The notes: generated by a model from the letters alone, not told the origin. A stretch of 64,000 nt of DNA from Dermanyssus gallinae (GCA_003439945.1 QVRM01006581.1:40001-104000), one strand, 5' to 3'. Positions 23,579-46,351 are shown, counted from the first letter of the stretch. A program made the numbers and translations.

Positions 23579-24691
23579 GTACCTTGAAGAACCAAATTGC
23601 ATTGACTGTCCAGAGAAACGGCAATAGGAAGCAGCCTCCAATAAAGTACTTCCGACACAAATCAACCTTCTCAGCGTCTTTTACCTGGTGGAAAAAAAAA
23701 CACAAATAGATAATCCCAATGTTAGACTTTAATATGTTGTGGAGTTTGCTACTTGCAAATATGGACGCATGAATACATTACCAACACAATCTCCCAAATC
23801 TTCTGTGACTATAATTGTATCTCTTTTGGGCAAAATTTCCGTGGGGCACACTCTATCGAGCGTAACTCTGTATCATAGACCACTATGTGTCGACAATCTC
23901 TAGCCTGCTTAAGGCGACCTTAAGCTTTTGCAAAGAACATCCGACGAGCAAGGGTATTTTCAATCGACTTTATTAGTACGTGTTACAGCAGGTTGCCCAG
24001 GAAATCATTTCAGAACAGGCTAACTCGTACATGGAACAAAACAAAATCATCAGCCAACTGTACTGTAGGAATAGGATCGTTTCGAGCAATACCCAGTAGT
24101 AAGTGATGGCTAGCCAAGTTTCGCTAGCCAAGTTTCGCTAGCGCAACCTCCGTTGAGTAAGTGGAATTACCGCCTATGTGTTTTTGTCGTATTCATGGAC
24201 CGCCGTGCCGGCGCATGGAACGAGATTTTTTTAACAGCGTACTTTTTTGGAATATTAGAGTTCATAAAACACGCGTGCCTCATCGTATATTACAATACAT
24301 TAAATACGCGACTAAAATCGTACATGTGACATTTTTAAAAGTTGAATCAAGCGCGCTTAGGCTGTCGGTGTATGTCTTGACAATTGGCTGCACTTAATGG
24401 GTTCCAACAGAATAAAATGATAACAACCAATCTAAAATCTATCATTGTTTTTAGGCGTAGCATTATGATGTTATTTTTGTTTATCTGCACTGTAACAACA
24501 AGTAAGTAAGTACACACTTCATCGACGTCAATGCAGCGAGCTGAAGTAACGTCAGCGACTCTACCGATAACAATAATATCACTAGCGATGAAGATGAAGT
24601 TTGAGCACAGTATGAACTCAACAGTAATTCACCTGACAGATACCAGATGACTCATGTCGTAAGCAAACGCGCTTACCTTACGAAGGTCCAT
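21343..24691 (-). CDS. pen-2: PEN-2, gamma-secretase subunit (three exons)
   Basis: PEN-2 is the smallest core subunit of gamma-secretase, an intramembrane protease. It stabilises and activates presenilin in the complex that cleaves Notch and APP-like proteins. Exon 1 (24691-24677) codes MDLRK and ends at donor AAG|GTAAGC. Exon 2 (23684-23583) follows acceptor CCACCAG and codes [34 protein letters not shown]; its donor is GTACGT. Exon 3 (21531-21343) follows acceptor TCTTTCAG and codes [20 protein letters not shown], then [20 protein letters not shown] and the conserved C-terminal [18 protein letters not shown]. All introns are phase 0. The total is 101 residues, equal to the human protein. 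The LCRKY, LPFLW, WFF and RWG..GD blocks are family hallmarks. Intron 2 carries decayed retroelements. A possible poly(A) signal AATAAA lies near 21085 on the minus strand. Confidence 0.96.
21797..21846. repeat. (AT)n microsatellite in PEN-2 intron 2
   Basis: About 25 AT units just upstream of PEN-2 exon 3. Confidence 0.95.
22050..23480 (+). pseudogene. Decayed retroelement remnants in PEN-2 intron 2
   Basis: Near 22310-22430 the plus strand can be read in shifting frames as [21 protein letters not shown] and FLDVVADHQ, resembling the RT fingers (QFGFRKGRS) and motif A (FLDVA.AFD). At 23440-23478 the plus strand shows the retro tail GTTCCGTGAATAAACCATGG followed by TTGAAACTTGAAAC. The middle (22750-23110) has open frames on both strands with no motif I recognise. 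Confidence 0.5.
23534..23574. repeat. (AT)n microsatellite beside PEN-2 exon 2
   Basis: About 20 AT units, starting only about 10 bases beyond the exon 2 donor. Confidence 0.95.
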
Positions 24692-24839
24692 ATTTGCTGT
24701 TGTTGTTGTTGCTGCTATTCAACGGATGCAACAATACTCCTAGAGAGAAGTGTTTCTGGCGGCAGCTCCTGTCCTGCTCGTAGTTGTTGGTCTGAGCAAA
24801 TAAATGTTTGAAAAGGTTCGTTAATCGGTCAGATTTAAC

Positions 24840-24842
<3 letters not shown>

Positions 24843-24902
<60 letters not shown>
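24843..24902. repeat. Compound (CT)n(AT)n microsatellite
   Basis: About 13 CT units followed by about 15 AT units, roughly 150 bases upstream of the PEN-2 start codon. Confidence 0.95.
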
Positions 24903-24904
<2 letters not shown>

Positions 24905-26443
24905 ACGGTGGGTGACTAATCGACCATAGATTTAAGCAAAAAACCAAGCCTTTCACGTGGGATTTCGCGTCGCATAATAATTGATTGCCATTCTTACTTC
25001 TATCATCATCATTATTATTTATTATTATTACAATTATTGTTGATGTTGCTACCGTCGTCGTCGTCGTCTGCGTTTGGTTATTGCGATCGTTTCACTCTGC
25101 CCTAACAAACTTACAACGGCTTCTCCGTGACGTGATGGTCACTATTCCAACAATAATAGAATACATAATAATAAAATAATATTCGATAATTGGAATAGTC
25201 CAGCTTACTCGACGCTTACGTAATCGCACAAACTATTTGCTGCTGCGATTAATAATGGTAGTCCAAAAGTGCAAATCAACCAAGACAGCAACAAGCAAGT
25301 GATTGGCTGAGGACACCAACCAATTGCGGTTCTATGGGGCTATGACGAGACGGCAACAGCACCACACAGTCATAACGACAACAACTATTATGTCTCACTC
25401 ATCCAATCAGCCAATAATGAGCCACCACTTGCAGTCACTGCATTACAATGACAGATACGCATCGCTACGAATCCCCGAACAACATCACCACCCTATGGAA
25501 CCGTAGTTCTAATAGCAATAACACAATACACAATCATTGTTGTTATCTGGAGAGAATACTAACAACTTAACGAACAAATTCTCGACGCACACAGTTCTAT
25601 CTGTGTATGCATACGTACACAGACGGCTGACTAATACACAGCACTAGACGTTCAGTTTCTCTATCTCTTTGACACTGTCAGGTTTCTGTCACATTAGTCA
25701 GGTGGTGGTAGCTGGAGAGAGAGCCTGTGTCGAGTCAGTCTGAGTTTCTGCTGAGATGAGCACCGTTCGATTCACATATCGCCCACTTTCGCTAACTAAG
25801 AGCAGACGATGCTGCCGCTCGCCCCTCAAACGGGCAGTGTAGGCCGGTCGAAGAGATAGACTCAGCACGTGGCTCTCTCGCACTGGGGCAACCGTATGCC
25901 AACAATTCATCGAATCGATTTATGGTCACATACTCAACCAATATACAGGATGTAATTAATTATATACTAATACTTTTTTACTTTATTTCGTTTTCTGAAC
26001 TATTATTATTTACTACACGTCTACAAAAAAATATTACACGTTACAGTTCGGATAGGTTCGATGGAATAGTCTGTTAGTTTGTTGAATATAAATATCCTTA
26101 AATTTATTTTCACAGCGTCGTCTTTAGCAAAAATACAGGCGACATATCTTTCATACATGTGCATGTACACGTTGGCCCGTAGCGCCTAAAATAGAAACCG
26201 CGTTCCGTTTAAAATTACCCAACGACATCATCTGCCTTTGAAACATTGATTCACGTCGGTCGCTTGTAATATCCTACAAAACTTCCCGAGACATATATAT
26301 ATTATATATATATTTATGATACATACATCGATAGATAGGAACTCCAGTTCGCGCGCCATCAAGAGGTTAGCCGATACCAACCCTCTCTTCTATTGACAAA
26401 CAGAGAACTCAACGTCGACACTTCGGTTATTATTTGTTGTCAG
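24903..26443. other. PEN-2 upstream region with clustered CCAAT-type boxes
   Basis: Several CCAAT or ATTGG motifs cluster at 25298-25415 (GATTGGCTGAGG, ACCAATTGCGG, CCAATCAGCCAATAATG), about 600-700 bases upstream of the PEN-2 start. A promoter role is possible but not shown. A His- and Gln-rich plus frame at 25303-25506 has no recognised motif. An AT run lies at 26288-26312. Confidence 0.3.
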
Positions 26444-26629
26444 TTATTCCGTTCCGGAGTTCCGGCCGCTGCAGTAGTATATATGGGAGGCGGAGTCAAA
26501 GTCTAGAACAGTTCCAGCTTTATTCTTTCGAATTTCGAACTCTCGATCTATATCAACAATCACATGTGTGTCGTCGCGTGCCGCAACAATACATTTTTTC
26601 TGTGCTGCCACGGTGATGCCGTGAACAAA
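26444..26629 (-). CDS. Candidate terminal exon of an unidentified minus-strand gene
   Basis: A textbook acceptor (GGTCTCTTTCTTTCCTCACAG on the minus strand) opens a 61-codon frame that ends in TAA at 26444. The sequence includes FVHGITVAAQKKCIVAARDD, VIVDIDREFEIRKNKAG and LDFDSASHIYYCSGRNSG. The pattern R-D..-VIVD....-LDFD...IYY.SG is reminiscent of LamG-type strands (R.G.L.VD....LD...LY.GG), but this is a weak similarity. No donor follows, so it would be the last exon. The parent gene should lie upstream at higher coordinates, where no partner exon was found. Confidence 0.4.
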   Translation of the reverse strand, partial: FVHGITVAAQKKCIVAARDDTHVIVDIDREFEIRKNKAGTVLDFDSASHIYYCSGRNSGTE

Positions 26630-26934
26630 CTGTGAGGAAAGAAAGAGACCGTGTGTTTGTTTGTATACACAGGGAGGGCAGAATACAGGTGTCCGGCTTA
26701 TTGCCAAACTTATTGTCACTAAAAGAATGTTTGGTGGATTGCGACCATGTGTTCCAATTAGAACGAGAACACGCGAAACCTTGCAGATGGCGAATGGCGA
26801 ATATATGTCGGTCGAACACATCGATATTGATGCATCCGTGCGCATATAATGTCTATACTGGCACTGGTGATGGGTCGGCATATTTCACGAGAGTCATTCT
26901 AGTTGTGTCACACGAGTGCAGAGGATGAGCATAA

Positions 26935-27534
26935 AAAAACCACCTGATTGACACGTTCGGCACATACACAGTGGAAACGGCCGAAACCGGTGGTGCCAAA
27001 ACGAAGCAGTTTCGCCTTGCCAGCATTGACAAGGGAAAAACGCTTTCTCGTTTTAACAACAAATATTACAACAACAACAACAACAAGTGGACCGAAGTCT
27101 CCAATGCTAACATGGTTATGGCCAAACAGCCTGTCGGCGAGAACTACAATGATGCACTTCCTATGGCGACAGATGGTTTTTGTTGGACAGAACTTGACTC
27201 TGTGACGGGACTACGGGAAAATGAAGATTCCTCCATTCTAGAGCAGGCGCCGGCAGCCGACGTTTAGGTTGGGAGACACGCAGGGAGCTGTTGTGTCGGT
27301 GAAGGATGCCGCTGTCACCTCCATCGATGTCGGAGGCAAAACCGTGAAGGACCGAAGAACGCGAAGTGCTGAAGCGACCCCGCCGAAGACGGGTCATGTC
27401 GTCATGGCTTCAGCAGCTCTACCATATGAGCTGATGTTTCTCACGACTTCGGACACCGTTGTGGTCAAAGGTAAATGCGACGACAGCAACAACAACAACA
27501 ACAACAACGACAACGGGCAAATTAACAAGTGAAT
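26935..27534 (+). CDS. Two overlapping Asn-rich open frames, identity unknown
   Basis: The first frame (open from 26935 to 27267) codes VETAETGGAKTKQFRLASID, then KGKTLSRFNNKYYNNNNNKW, and DSVTGLRENEDSSILEQAPA. It may begin after acceptor CACATACACAG at 26971. The second frame (open from 27242 to 27532, one base out of register) codes LGDTQGAVVSVKDAAVTSID and ends in a run of seven Asn. It contains a good donor (AAAG|GTAAAT near 27470) and is preceded by acceptor-like CCTCCATTCTAG. The codon pattern looks coding. The two may be one exon broken by a frameshift, or alternative exons. They sit on the same strand 0.5 kb upstream of the fritz N-terminal exon, so a 5' fritz exon is possible but unproven. 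Confidence 0.35.
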
Positions 27535-28003
27535 ACTAAAAGAGTCTAGAGCCAACGACGTTGAGAACTTGTTATATCATAACTTTATCGGCGCATACGC
27601 GCATATCCCAAACGTACCCCCCAGTCACAGTGCCAGTATTATAGACCACTTTTACTTCCATATAAGGCGATATGGTCAAAATAAGTACAGCATGCTTTAT
27701 TTAAAGCTCTCACTAGCGAAAACCGTAAACGAAATTATCGCACTAAATACCTCTACAATAAGATTTCTTGTGTATACATTCAAACGTGTTTCAAATTCCA
27801 ACAATAGTAGAAGATGTGTTGTCCGCTAATGGATTACACTATCCATGTTTCTGGATCGCTCATTTATATCGAGAGGTTTCCTGTCCTTTTTATTATTTGT
27901 GTGTTTGCGTATGTAAAAATGTATAGATGTTTGATTAATTGAAAACACAGTCCCACAAAGTGTACAACTGCACTCAGGGGACACGTCGAGATACTTCTCA
28001 CGC

Positions 28004-37866
<9,863 letters not shown>

Positions 37867-40800
37867 AATGTGCTTGATTATTGGGGTCTACGTTTTTTTT
37901 TGTGGTGAGAGGGAAAAATGCTTTTACGCACACCCGAAGCGGGTAGTGTGGGACTTGATGCTGATGTTGTTGACATAATACCCACTAAAAACCTCTCAAC
38001 TAAATGGCCTCAGGAAGAGGCGAGAAGCTGGAACCGTTCTTTAATACAACTTTAAATTGGGGTCTACTGTATATACATGTATGTTAGGTTGGTAAAAAGT
38101 ACTCTTGTCACCAGCACCGAACTTAATAATTTATAAGCACACGTGGTTTTATTTAGTCGACGAAGTGGTCGTTTACCCGTCTACCCTTCTCATAAAAATG
38201 ATTGATTCACCTGCAAAAATTGCATAAGTAAATCTGATAGTATCCAGATTTGAGAAGTTTTTCAAGAAAATAAATTTGAAAAACAGAAATTGCAGAAAGA
38301 ACGGCTTAAGAAAGTCCCTGCTGCTTGACCAATTTGGATTTTTTTGTAACGGCTTTCATCAAATGGCCAGTTTTGTTAACTTAAATTATTTCGTTTACGA
38401 AAGAAAACCACCATATTGACAATCGTTTCAAAACGTTTGTTCTCTAATCTAGAGGATCTCTTTTGCGTCATATAATCGACAATAATCCAGGTTTTGTCCC
38501 GGTATATTGTTTGGAAGGTACTGCTTTCCTTTGCCGAGCACCAAGCCCCGGTCGTTGAAGACCGCATTGCTCACTTTGTGCAAGTGTTTTTTTAAATGTT
38601 AGATGCAGATTTGTTTTCGCCTGCATTTGTATTGCATAGTAATTTTGTTTGCCATTTTCATGAGGTTAGCTTTTTGATGTTGTTTGTTTTTAAACCTCAA
38701 TGTTTCGCTTTTTTCGTATTTAGTAGGCGCGTTTGGTTAATCATCGAATCATTTCCAGATATGGCGTCGACATTCTGATTAGCTTCGACGGTTTAATTTA
38801 TTTTTTGGAGATTTTACAAGGCAATTGTAACTTCGTTTTTTCACTATCTATTTTCGACTTATTTGCGAAAAGACCAAACTTAGAGCAGGATATTTAACGA
38901 GAGAATTTGTTTTTACCAACCCTATGTATAAATGTATATATATATATATATATATGTGTGTGTTCATATATATCCACAGCGCTGTCGTGGGTGAAATATT
39001 TATTGTTCCCATTTCTTTAGGGAAGTGCTTTTCCAAGCGTTGTTAGTGCATTGCAGTTTTTGTCTTGGATAAAGACACGATGAAATGGGGCCACTATGTT
39101 ATTATATATTACTGTTGGTGGTAGCTCAGAGAGATGAATTTACGTCGCTTATCTTTCGCTATTCGACCTACCACGGTATAGTCGATCATCGAGGCGACGA
39201 CAGCCAGTAGTCTATTAGCCGCATGCTTGTATAGAATGTACATAGCTAGACTGTTGTATATACATGTATGTACACTTGTTTATATATATATATATTTGTT
39301 TACCACAGAAGGATTTTCATGTGGATGAATGGCATTTATTATTGCAGCGTTGTGTGGAGAAAGACTATGCCAAAACATAAAAGGAAAGACGGTGATGCTC
39401 AAAGATGATGGGTGTAGACGGTGATACACAAAGTAATTCTGAAGCAAGATTATCAAATTTTGAACATGAAAATATGGGTACACCGAAATTGATTTTATAA
39501 TTAAAAGTCCAATAAAAAGCAGGAGTTATATATGCTTCACGATGAAGGCCACCAGTAGCAATACACCTAAATAACGAATGTTACACATTGTACAACCAAT
39601 GATTTATTCTCAACACACGACCGGATACTTTAGAATCAGTGCCACAAAAACATTAATTCACTTACGTCTATTGTCGCTGAAGTTTTGTTTCTTCTTCCGC
39701 TATGAAACAGCTGCAGCGCTCGATCGAATGCAACTTGCCTCTGGACTGGAACGATCAGTACATTAGCTCAAATATTCCAAAAACCTCGGCTATTTTTCGT
39801 GCGCAGTACTTCCCTGACTTCTGGTCAACATTTACTAAAAGTCCAATAAAAAGTACGAAGCCGGAAGTGTTCCAAGAATGCTGAAAATTGATGAAGCCCA
39901 TTATACCCTGAAACAAATAGCGCCAAGACAATATATAGACGAAGCTCGAAAACATCTCTTCTGGTCTTTTGAAGCAATTATTTATGATGTAATGCCGCGG
40001 CTCAGCATATATTGAACACGCTTCAACCATTGGATGTGTTTATATTTTTTTGTCAAACCAGACTATCCCGATACAGCGTTCGCCTCACATGATGCACCAC
40101 CTATGCGACGTTGAGTGCTCTACGAAATCGAGCATGTATGATTATTGGTTAATGAGCAGTAATGCTTTTTAGTGTTAGCCAGTTTTACTGCCATAGCTCC
40201 TGCTATTCATAACTTAACAGACACAATCCGGTGATTCTAACAACTAACCAAACTATGTAATGCTGATCACTGCAGAGAGCATATATTTATAGGTTTATCC
40301 ATCGATCGATGTATATAATGTACCTACTATTCTGATATACAGATTCTATATACAGTGCATGTTCAAACATAACTTCATACATTGAAAAACGGAAATACCT
40401 TCTGTAATACCGTCACAGAACAAGTTCACCTGAGCGACGATAAAACCGCTCCGCCCTAAGTTATATTTTTTAGTGGAATTTCTTTCTATATAACTCGCGG
40501 ATTTATTATACTTCTGTTGGGGTTTAAAAACATAGGCATAATAATGTTCCTGTAAGTACAGCATGTCTACGAGCGTACGACTCAACGGGCCAGTTGTTGA
40601 TTTGTCTAGTATGAACCCTGCACCGTAACGTCGAGTAGCTGCTTTAGCCAAACATAGAGGTTGGTTTCTCCCCTAACAAACATAAACCAATTTTATCCGG
40701 TATTATACATAAAGGCTTGTTAGCTGCAATCGAGCATAGCAATACACGGAAATCTTCCACCTTGAGTGCTTGGTGTAAGTCATGCGTCGTAGAGCTTATA

Positions 40801-40930
40801 ACTGAACAATATATATATATATATATATATATGGACACTAAACGTACATTTGTAAGACGAGCACCGAATCAAACAGTGACGTGCGTTTTCCGAGAAAACG
40901 AATAAAACTAATTTATAACGAATACTTTAG
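37867..40930. other. fritz 3' flank and unassigned intergenic sequence
   Basis: An AATAAA lies near 38269 and could serve fritz polyadenylation. AT runs lie at 38936-38955, 39281-39294 and 40809-40832. The 17-mer AAAAGTCCAATAAAAAG occurs at about 39505 and 39837. Open frames around 39700-40060 on both strands show no recognised motif. Confidence 0.4.
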
Positions 40931-40936
40931 AGTATA

Positions 40937-41540
40937 TTGGCGTCATTTTTGCAATGTAATTTTGCTTCTGCTGAACACGCAGGAGATTTTGTAGGCACTA
41001 CCCTTCTTAAGACTGGGACGAGGGCAGTTGGGTCAATGAACTTAGCGCACGGTCCAGCAAGCACGTTTAATATAATTGAAGCAGCCAGAAAATCAATTTT
41101 ATGCTTGACCACTATGGGCTCTAAAACCAAGGTTCGTTTGAAAAGTTTGATGCAACACCAGTTCTGTAGCGTTGCTTTTGCTTTTACATTCGACTGAAGG
41201 CATATTCTGAATGTGTTCGTTTTGCACCTGTATACAGTATCAGCAGCCGCATTCAATATGAATCTGCACCGGAGCCGCCAACGAAATGATCTTGAAGCTT
41301 TAGTCGCCAGCATCGGGATTAAGAAACTGGCGCACAATCCTCCGTATATTTACCTTGTAAACTGGAATGCAACGTATCTTGGATGAGCTCAGTGCATATC
41401 AGCTGCAGAGGCTCGACAAGATCAAACCTCTATACCTAAATAGAGCCTTGGGCCTACACACGTTTGCTAAAAACTGCCTTGTCTACCTGCTGACCGAAAC
41501 ACAGCTATTCATCATCATAATTTATTTATTGCACCATATA
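40937..41540 (+). pseudogene. Post-palm reverse transcriptase fragment
   Basis: The clearest part, 41367-41515, reads MQRILDELSAYQLQRLDKIK, then FLYLNRALGLHTFAKNCLVY-like sequence and LLTETQLFI. It resembles the segment of some non-LTR elements downstream of the palm. Upstream frames contain EYIGVIFA and SLMQHQFCSV, which may be the connection region. Frames change and stops are present. Confidence 0.5.
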
Positions 41541-41553
41541 ATAATATATCAAC

Positions 41554-42450
41554 GTCCTCAGTCGACCCTGGCCTGCCCCGTCGGGTGTCCCTCAGGGCGG
41601 ATGCGCGTCTCCTCTGCTGTACGCCATTTTTATTTCTGACATCGGCCGGCATGTCCCTCCTGGGGTGAAGTACCTAGAGTACGCCGACGACCTCAAGCTC
41701 TACTGCCCAGTGAATGACAGCACCTCGCAGGCTCGGCTGCAAAGGGCTGTTGACGGAATCGCCCGTTGGTGTGTCGAGAACGGAATGATTCTCTCGGCTC
41801 AGAAATGTGTCGTTCTGAAGCGTGGGTCGACTGATTTTGACTATGAGATCACTGGGACTGTTCTCCCCACGCTTCCCGTCACGAGAGACTTAGGTATACA
41901 GGTCACCGCTGACCTAACTTTTAAGGAGCACGTGCACCAACTGGTGAAATCCTCTGCAATACTTGTAAATATGTTGTTTCGTTGTTTTATTGTCAGGGAT
42001 CCCGATGTATATATTAAGATGTACAAAGCCATAGTTCTCTCAAGACTAATGTACTTCTCCCCGGTGTGGGAACCATACCAAAAAGGTTTCCTCAATAAGC
42101 TTGAGGGCGTCCAACGCAAATTTTTAAGGCGATTAAGATGGCGGTGCAACCTCGACAGGGATGCGATCGCCCTACCGCCAATCTCCGCCCTGTTTGTAAA
42201 ACAAAATGTCTCTGCCCTCCGCATACTTCGAAGGGCAGGAATGATTGACAAATTTTTTGACATCCACTCCAACAGCCTACGTAATGGTCACACTATTGTG
42301 CCAAAGGACACCGCTCGCACTGAGCGTATTAATAATATATTTGCCTGGCGAATAGCTCGAATGTACCAATCCAAGCAGTTATCGCCGGAACAATTTGGTG
42401 TATCTTCATTGTTGTAACCTGTATCAACCCCTTTTAATAAAGGCGCTATT
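41554..42450 (+). pseudogene. Non-LTR retrotransposon RT, 5'-truncated, long open frame
   Basis: The frame opens with WPAPSGVPQGGCASPLLYAI (motif B, near 41569-41628), then FISDIGRHVPPGVKYLEYAD with catalytic YADD near 41680. LSAQKCVVLKRGS (motif D) and LGIQVTADLTFKEHVHQLV follow, then a connection/thumb region ending ...QLSPEQFGVSSLL, stop at 42415-42417. It is open for about 285 codons without interruption, so it is a young copy that lost its 5' end near an AT-rich stretch. A 3' region with AATAAA-like signals reaches about 42500. The SGVPQGG and YADD layout suits the Jockey superfamily; finer assignment is unsafe. Confidence 0.85.
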
Positions 42451-42499
42451 GAACTTGATATGTATGGTATGTATATATATATCATTGTAATAAAACACC

Positions 42500-43323
42500 T
42501 ATGTTTATAGATATGTAATAAAATATCACTGAGGTAACTGCGTAAGAGGAATAGCCCTCTGACAGGTATCGAGATAGGGCACGGCTGGTTACATAAACGG
42601 CATAAACAGCTGACGTCAGGGTCGTGGAAGCCTCTTCGATGGCAGAGTTTATGGTGAAACCCGTGAAGTGAAAAGCAGGTCACGAGATGTCGGTTGGGTT
42701 GTAGTGGTCTCTGCCAGTTCTGTGTGACCATGGCTGGCGATTCGAAGAAGCTTCCTATTCATAGAGGCTCTGCGACGACAATTTAAACTAAGCAAAATGT
42801 CGGCCTACACAGCTTTTATTTGTCAACATGAAGAGAAGATGGCCGAGGTAAAGCCTAGTTTTATCTTTACAGGAGCCGTGACAAATGAGGCCTGGAAAGA
42901 CCAGAATTGCATGAACCGGCATGCTATAACTCGTTACGCGGTGCATGGTTTTCTTCATGTAGTGTGCAGAGGGTTTTCATGACCTCATTGAACTATGTAC
43001 CCACAAGAGATCTGCGCCACCGTGTTGGTATATATCATGCTGCTTACTAAGCAGCTTAACTTAGTGAATAAAATAAATGTTTAATGTATTTATCAAAAGT
43101 GATAAAAAATGGAAACGTTATATAGCAATTAAAAGCGCCTATGAAAGTAGACAATGATATAGACAAAGAAATTTGAAATCCGCAAATTAGTGCGCAACTG
43201 AGTTTAACCTTAATCTGCAAATTAGTGGTTGATGGCTGTAATTTGACACGCAGTGTCGTGAGTTCGATCCTAGTATGCAAGAAAGTCATTTTAAGTAAAT
43301 AAGCCTTCCTGCAAGTTTGGATT

Positions 43324-43384
<61 letters not shown>

Positions 43385-45250
43385 CCACTAGTGCACATAA
43401 CGTGGTTAATCATCGAATTAGGATCCCCCAGGAGATCAGGGGACCCATCTGTCCCTGGAATCTCATTCTACCCAACGCGCAATGGACGGATATACATGAG
43501 AATCATCCTACTCTCAAGGAAAACTGATTTTGATGACCTATAGTGAGATATGCCTACCAACCTATCGACACAAGTATCATTCTCGTAAAAACAGTTTGTC
43601 GCGCTGCAATTTGTAATTATCACTGCTTGTTGTAAGTTGAAATGTTTGCAATTTTTATTTCATCATCATCGCCCGCTTTCTAAAGAAATGAAATTATTCA
43701 CCAAAATGGTAAGCATACATTTCTCTTCATTTCCATCAGCTTATCTACTAATTTCTCTAGACTAATGCCGAGCTTCTATACAATGAATCCCTAGGAGGAC
43801 GGTACCACGCCGGATACTCGCACACTTCTATAAGTTTATATAAATATAAATATAGTTTTTAGCTATCTACATCAAACAGGGATAATCTTTAAATTTAATA
43901 TACTTCCCATCGCTATAAGAAAGCTGATTTTATCAGTTTATTAATAACAAAAAATGGAGCAGCATAGTAGCGCAACAACTATAGCTATAGGAATATTAAT
44001 TTCAGGTGGAAATATTGGAGCCAATTTAGCAATTGACTTGTGACATCCGGCCTGGCAACCTGTTCTTTTGTACGCACGCAGAGCAAAGTCAAACACTAGC
44101 ACTCCAGGAGATACCGGGCGGGGGGGGGGGGGGGTTGCTGCCTGCGCCTGTCTCGTCTTAGAACCACAGAATCGACGATTTTGAAATTTTGGAAATCAAT
44201 GGATATGCGTACACCCCCGTACTTTCCCATTGAGAGGGTACGAAGCATAGTGACCTGGACAGCATCTCCCCTGGTACGATGGCCTTCCTTTTAAATGGCA
44301 TTAGATGTATGAACTTTCCGGTCTGACTCTTTCAAATCGATTCGCAAAATCACACTATCGCCAACTCAGCCGCCGAAAGCAAAACACATCCAATGATAAA
44401 TAGAACACTACCAGGCCAATGGAACACACGGACCATACAAACACACACAAGCTGCACACGCGTGGTGTGCAAAATCCAATGTCAAGAGCGAACACACGAA
44501 ACTGTGAAAACGCACGTCGAGCTTTATGGCATCCGTCACGTATCGGCATTGAGCCAATCTTCCCTCAATTACTGGCGTCTAATGAGGTCGGTCATCTTGA
44601 GGTAAGCGCAACCCAGGGGCGAATCGCAGCAACGATAATGGATGGCGACTTCAAATGTCATGTTGATGGACGTGGATCGTTGAAAAACACTTGCCCGCAA
44701 GATAATGAACTGTATTGATTTTTTGCTGATAGTCCGACGAAACGATTGACGTACTTGTTTCGTTCGTTACGTTTAGGAAATGGTATAGAATCTTTTAAAA
44801 AAGAATTTAACAAATTAAGGAACTTTCTGCGTGGTCTTGTTGCTGTCGTTCGCTTGTTGTGTACCCATCATCGTTATTACAATTACTGTCGCTACTCGAG
44901 CTACGTAGTAGAAATGTCTTTGCTGTTGTTGTTATCGTCGTTGTTTTTTAACACAGTTTTCTTTTGGTGAATGGTAGTTGAATAAGATCACTTGTTTCCG
45001 CGTTTGGATTGTTGTCTTTTGTGGGGCAGCATGCCGCTGAGTAAACTTTGCCCCTTGCTTCTCATTTACACGCTACAGCCAGCATACAGAACTATGAGGG
45101 ATTATCTTTAACGTAACACTGCTTTTCATGCGGCATTCGCTCGTCCCACTTGACATGATAGTATGATTTAGGTATGGTCTAAAGCTGCGAACCGTCGGCA
45201 TCGGTCAACAAAGAACAATAGCATCATCGAGGCCATTTCAAAACACCCCA
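42500..45250. other. Unassigned intergenic sequence between an RT and PSME3
   Basis: It holds an (AT)n run at 43326-43381 and a poly(G) tract at about 44118-44134. A possible tRNA-derived fragment lies near 43210-43300 (A-box-like TAGTGGTTGATGG, B-box-like GAGTTCGATCC). An open frame at 44393-44604 ends at an excellent donor (TTGAG|GTAAGC) but has no recognised motif or partner exon. Confidence 0.35.
43326..43381. repeat. (AT)n microsatellite
   Basis: About 28 AT units. Confidence 0.95.
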
Positions 45251-46315
45251 TTAGTAGAGGTTGTGTGTGTTGGACGTACGCGGCAGCCTGATCTTGTCGA
45301 GATTCTTCGTGATAATGTCGTGTAATGTCGAATAGTTATTCCGAAGCTCGGTGACCGTTAGCCGGATCGTCAAGTAGGTCTTCTCGTCAAGTTCGTCAAC
45401 GGCACGCCGGAAGTCCTCGACATGCGGGTATTTGACAATCTTGGCGACCATGCGTCCACGCACCGTATAATAACGTGTCACCTGCTCGAGGAAAGTCGCC
45501 GTCTCAGACTCAACGGTTCGAACCTCTCCAAGACAGTCCTCCTGTATTTCGACGCCGAAGTTGTTACCATCCTCGACCTTGGGTATTAAAAACTGGATCC
45601 ACATTTTGAGCAGGTTACAGTCGTCAATGAGCTGCGCAATCAGCGGCTTCACGACCGCATACATCGAAGTAACTACTTCGTTCAGACGAACAACGCCTCC
45701 GGGTAGCGCAAGGATCTTTGTTCCGGCAATCTCATCCGTTTCAATAAAGCACATACGCTTCGCTTCAGGTTCGCCGTTTTCCGCTGAGTTCGCCTTCTCG
45801 ACGGCCGGGTTTTTCGAAAGAACGGTTCAAGCAACAGTCAGTCATTAATGTGCCTGGTAACTTTCAGTCAGTGTGGTATATTATTGCAAGGTTATCCCTA
45901 TGTTATAAAAGCTAACAGAGCAACTTGTACACGTATAAATACATTTGAATTTGATATGTCGGCTGCACAGTTCTAGCTAGCTTTCATGATTATAGATCCA
46001 AATAGGAAGACTTGAGGGTGATCCTGTGTTGACCATTCCAATAGATATAACATAATGATACCGTAATACAGACTAGATATGAAACGGGATAAAATTGATA
46101 ATATGAAATGTATATCCTACCGCATAATCAAGCACAATTCAGATTATCGACATGCACATATTTGTACAGTAGCTTACACGACGCAAAATAAATAAGTAAG
46201 GGTTTATTCTATGTTAGATCTGCACAAATGCCAAGAAATAATGCTACTCGGAATTTAGTAGTCTGCTACGTCATCCACAGACCAAGATAATAGACTAAAT
46301 GAAACCAATACGGTT

Positions 46316-46351
<36 letters not shown>

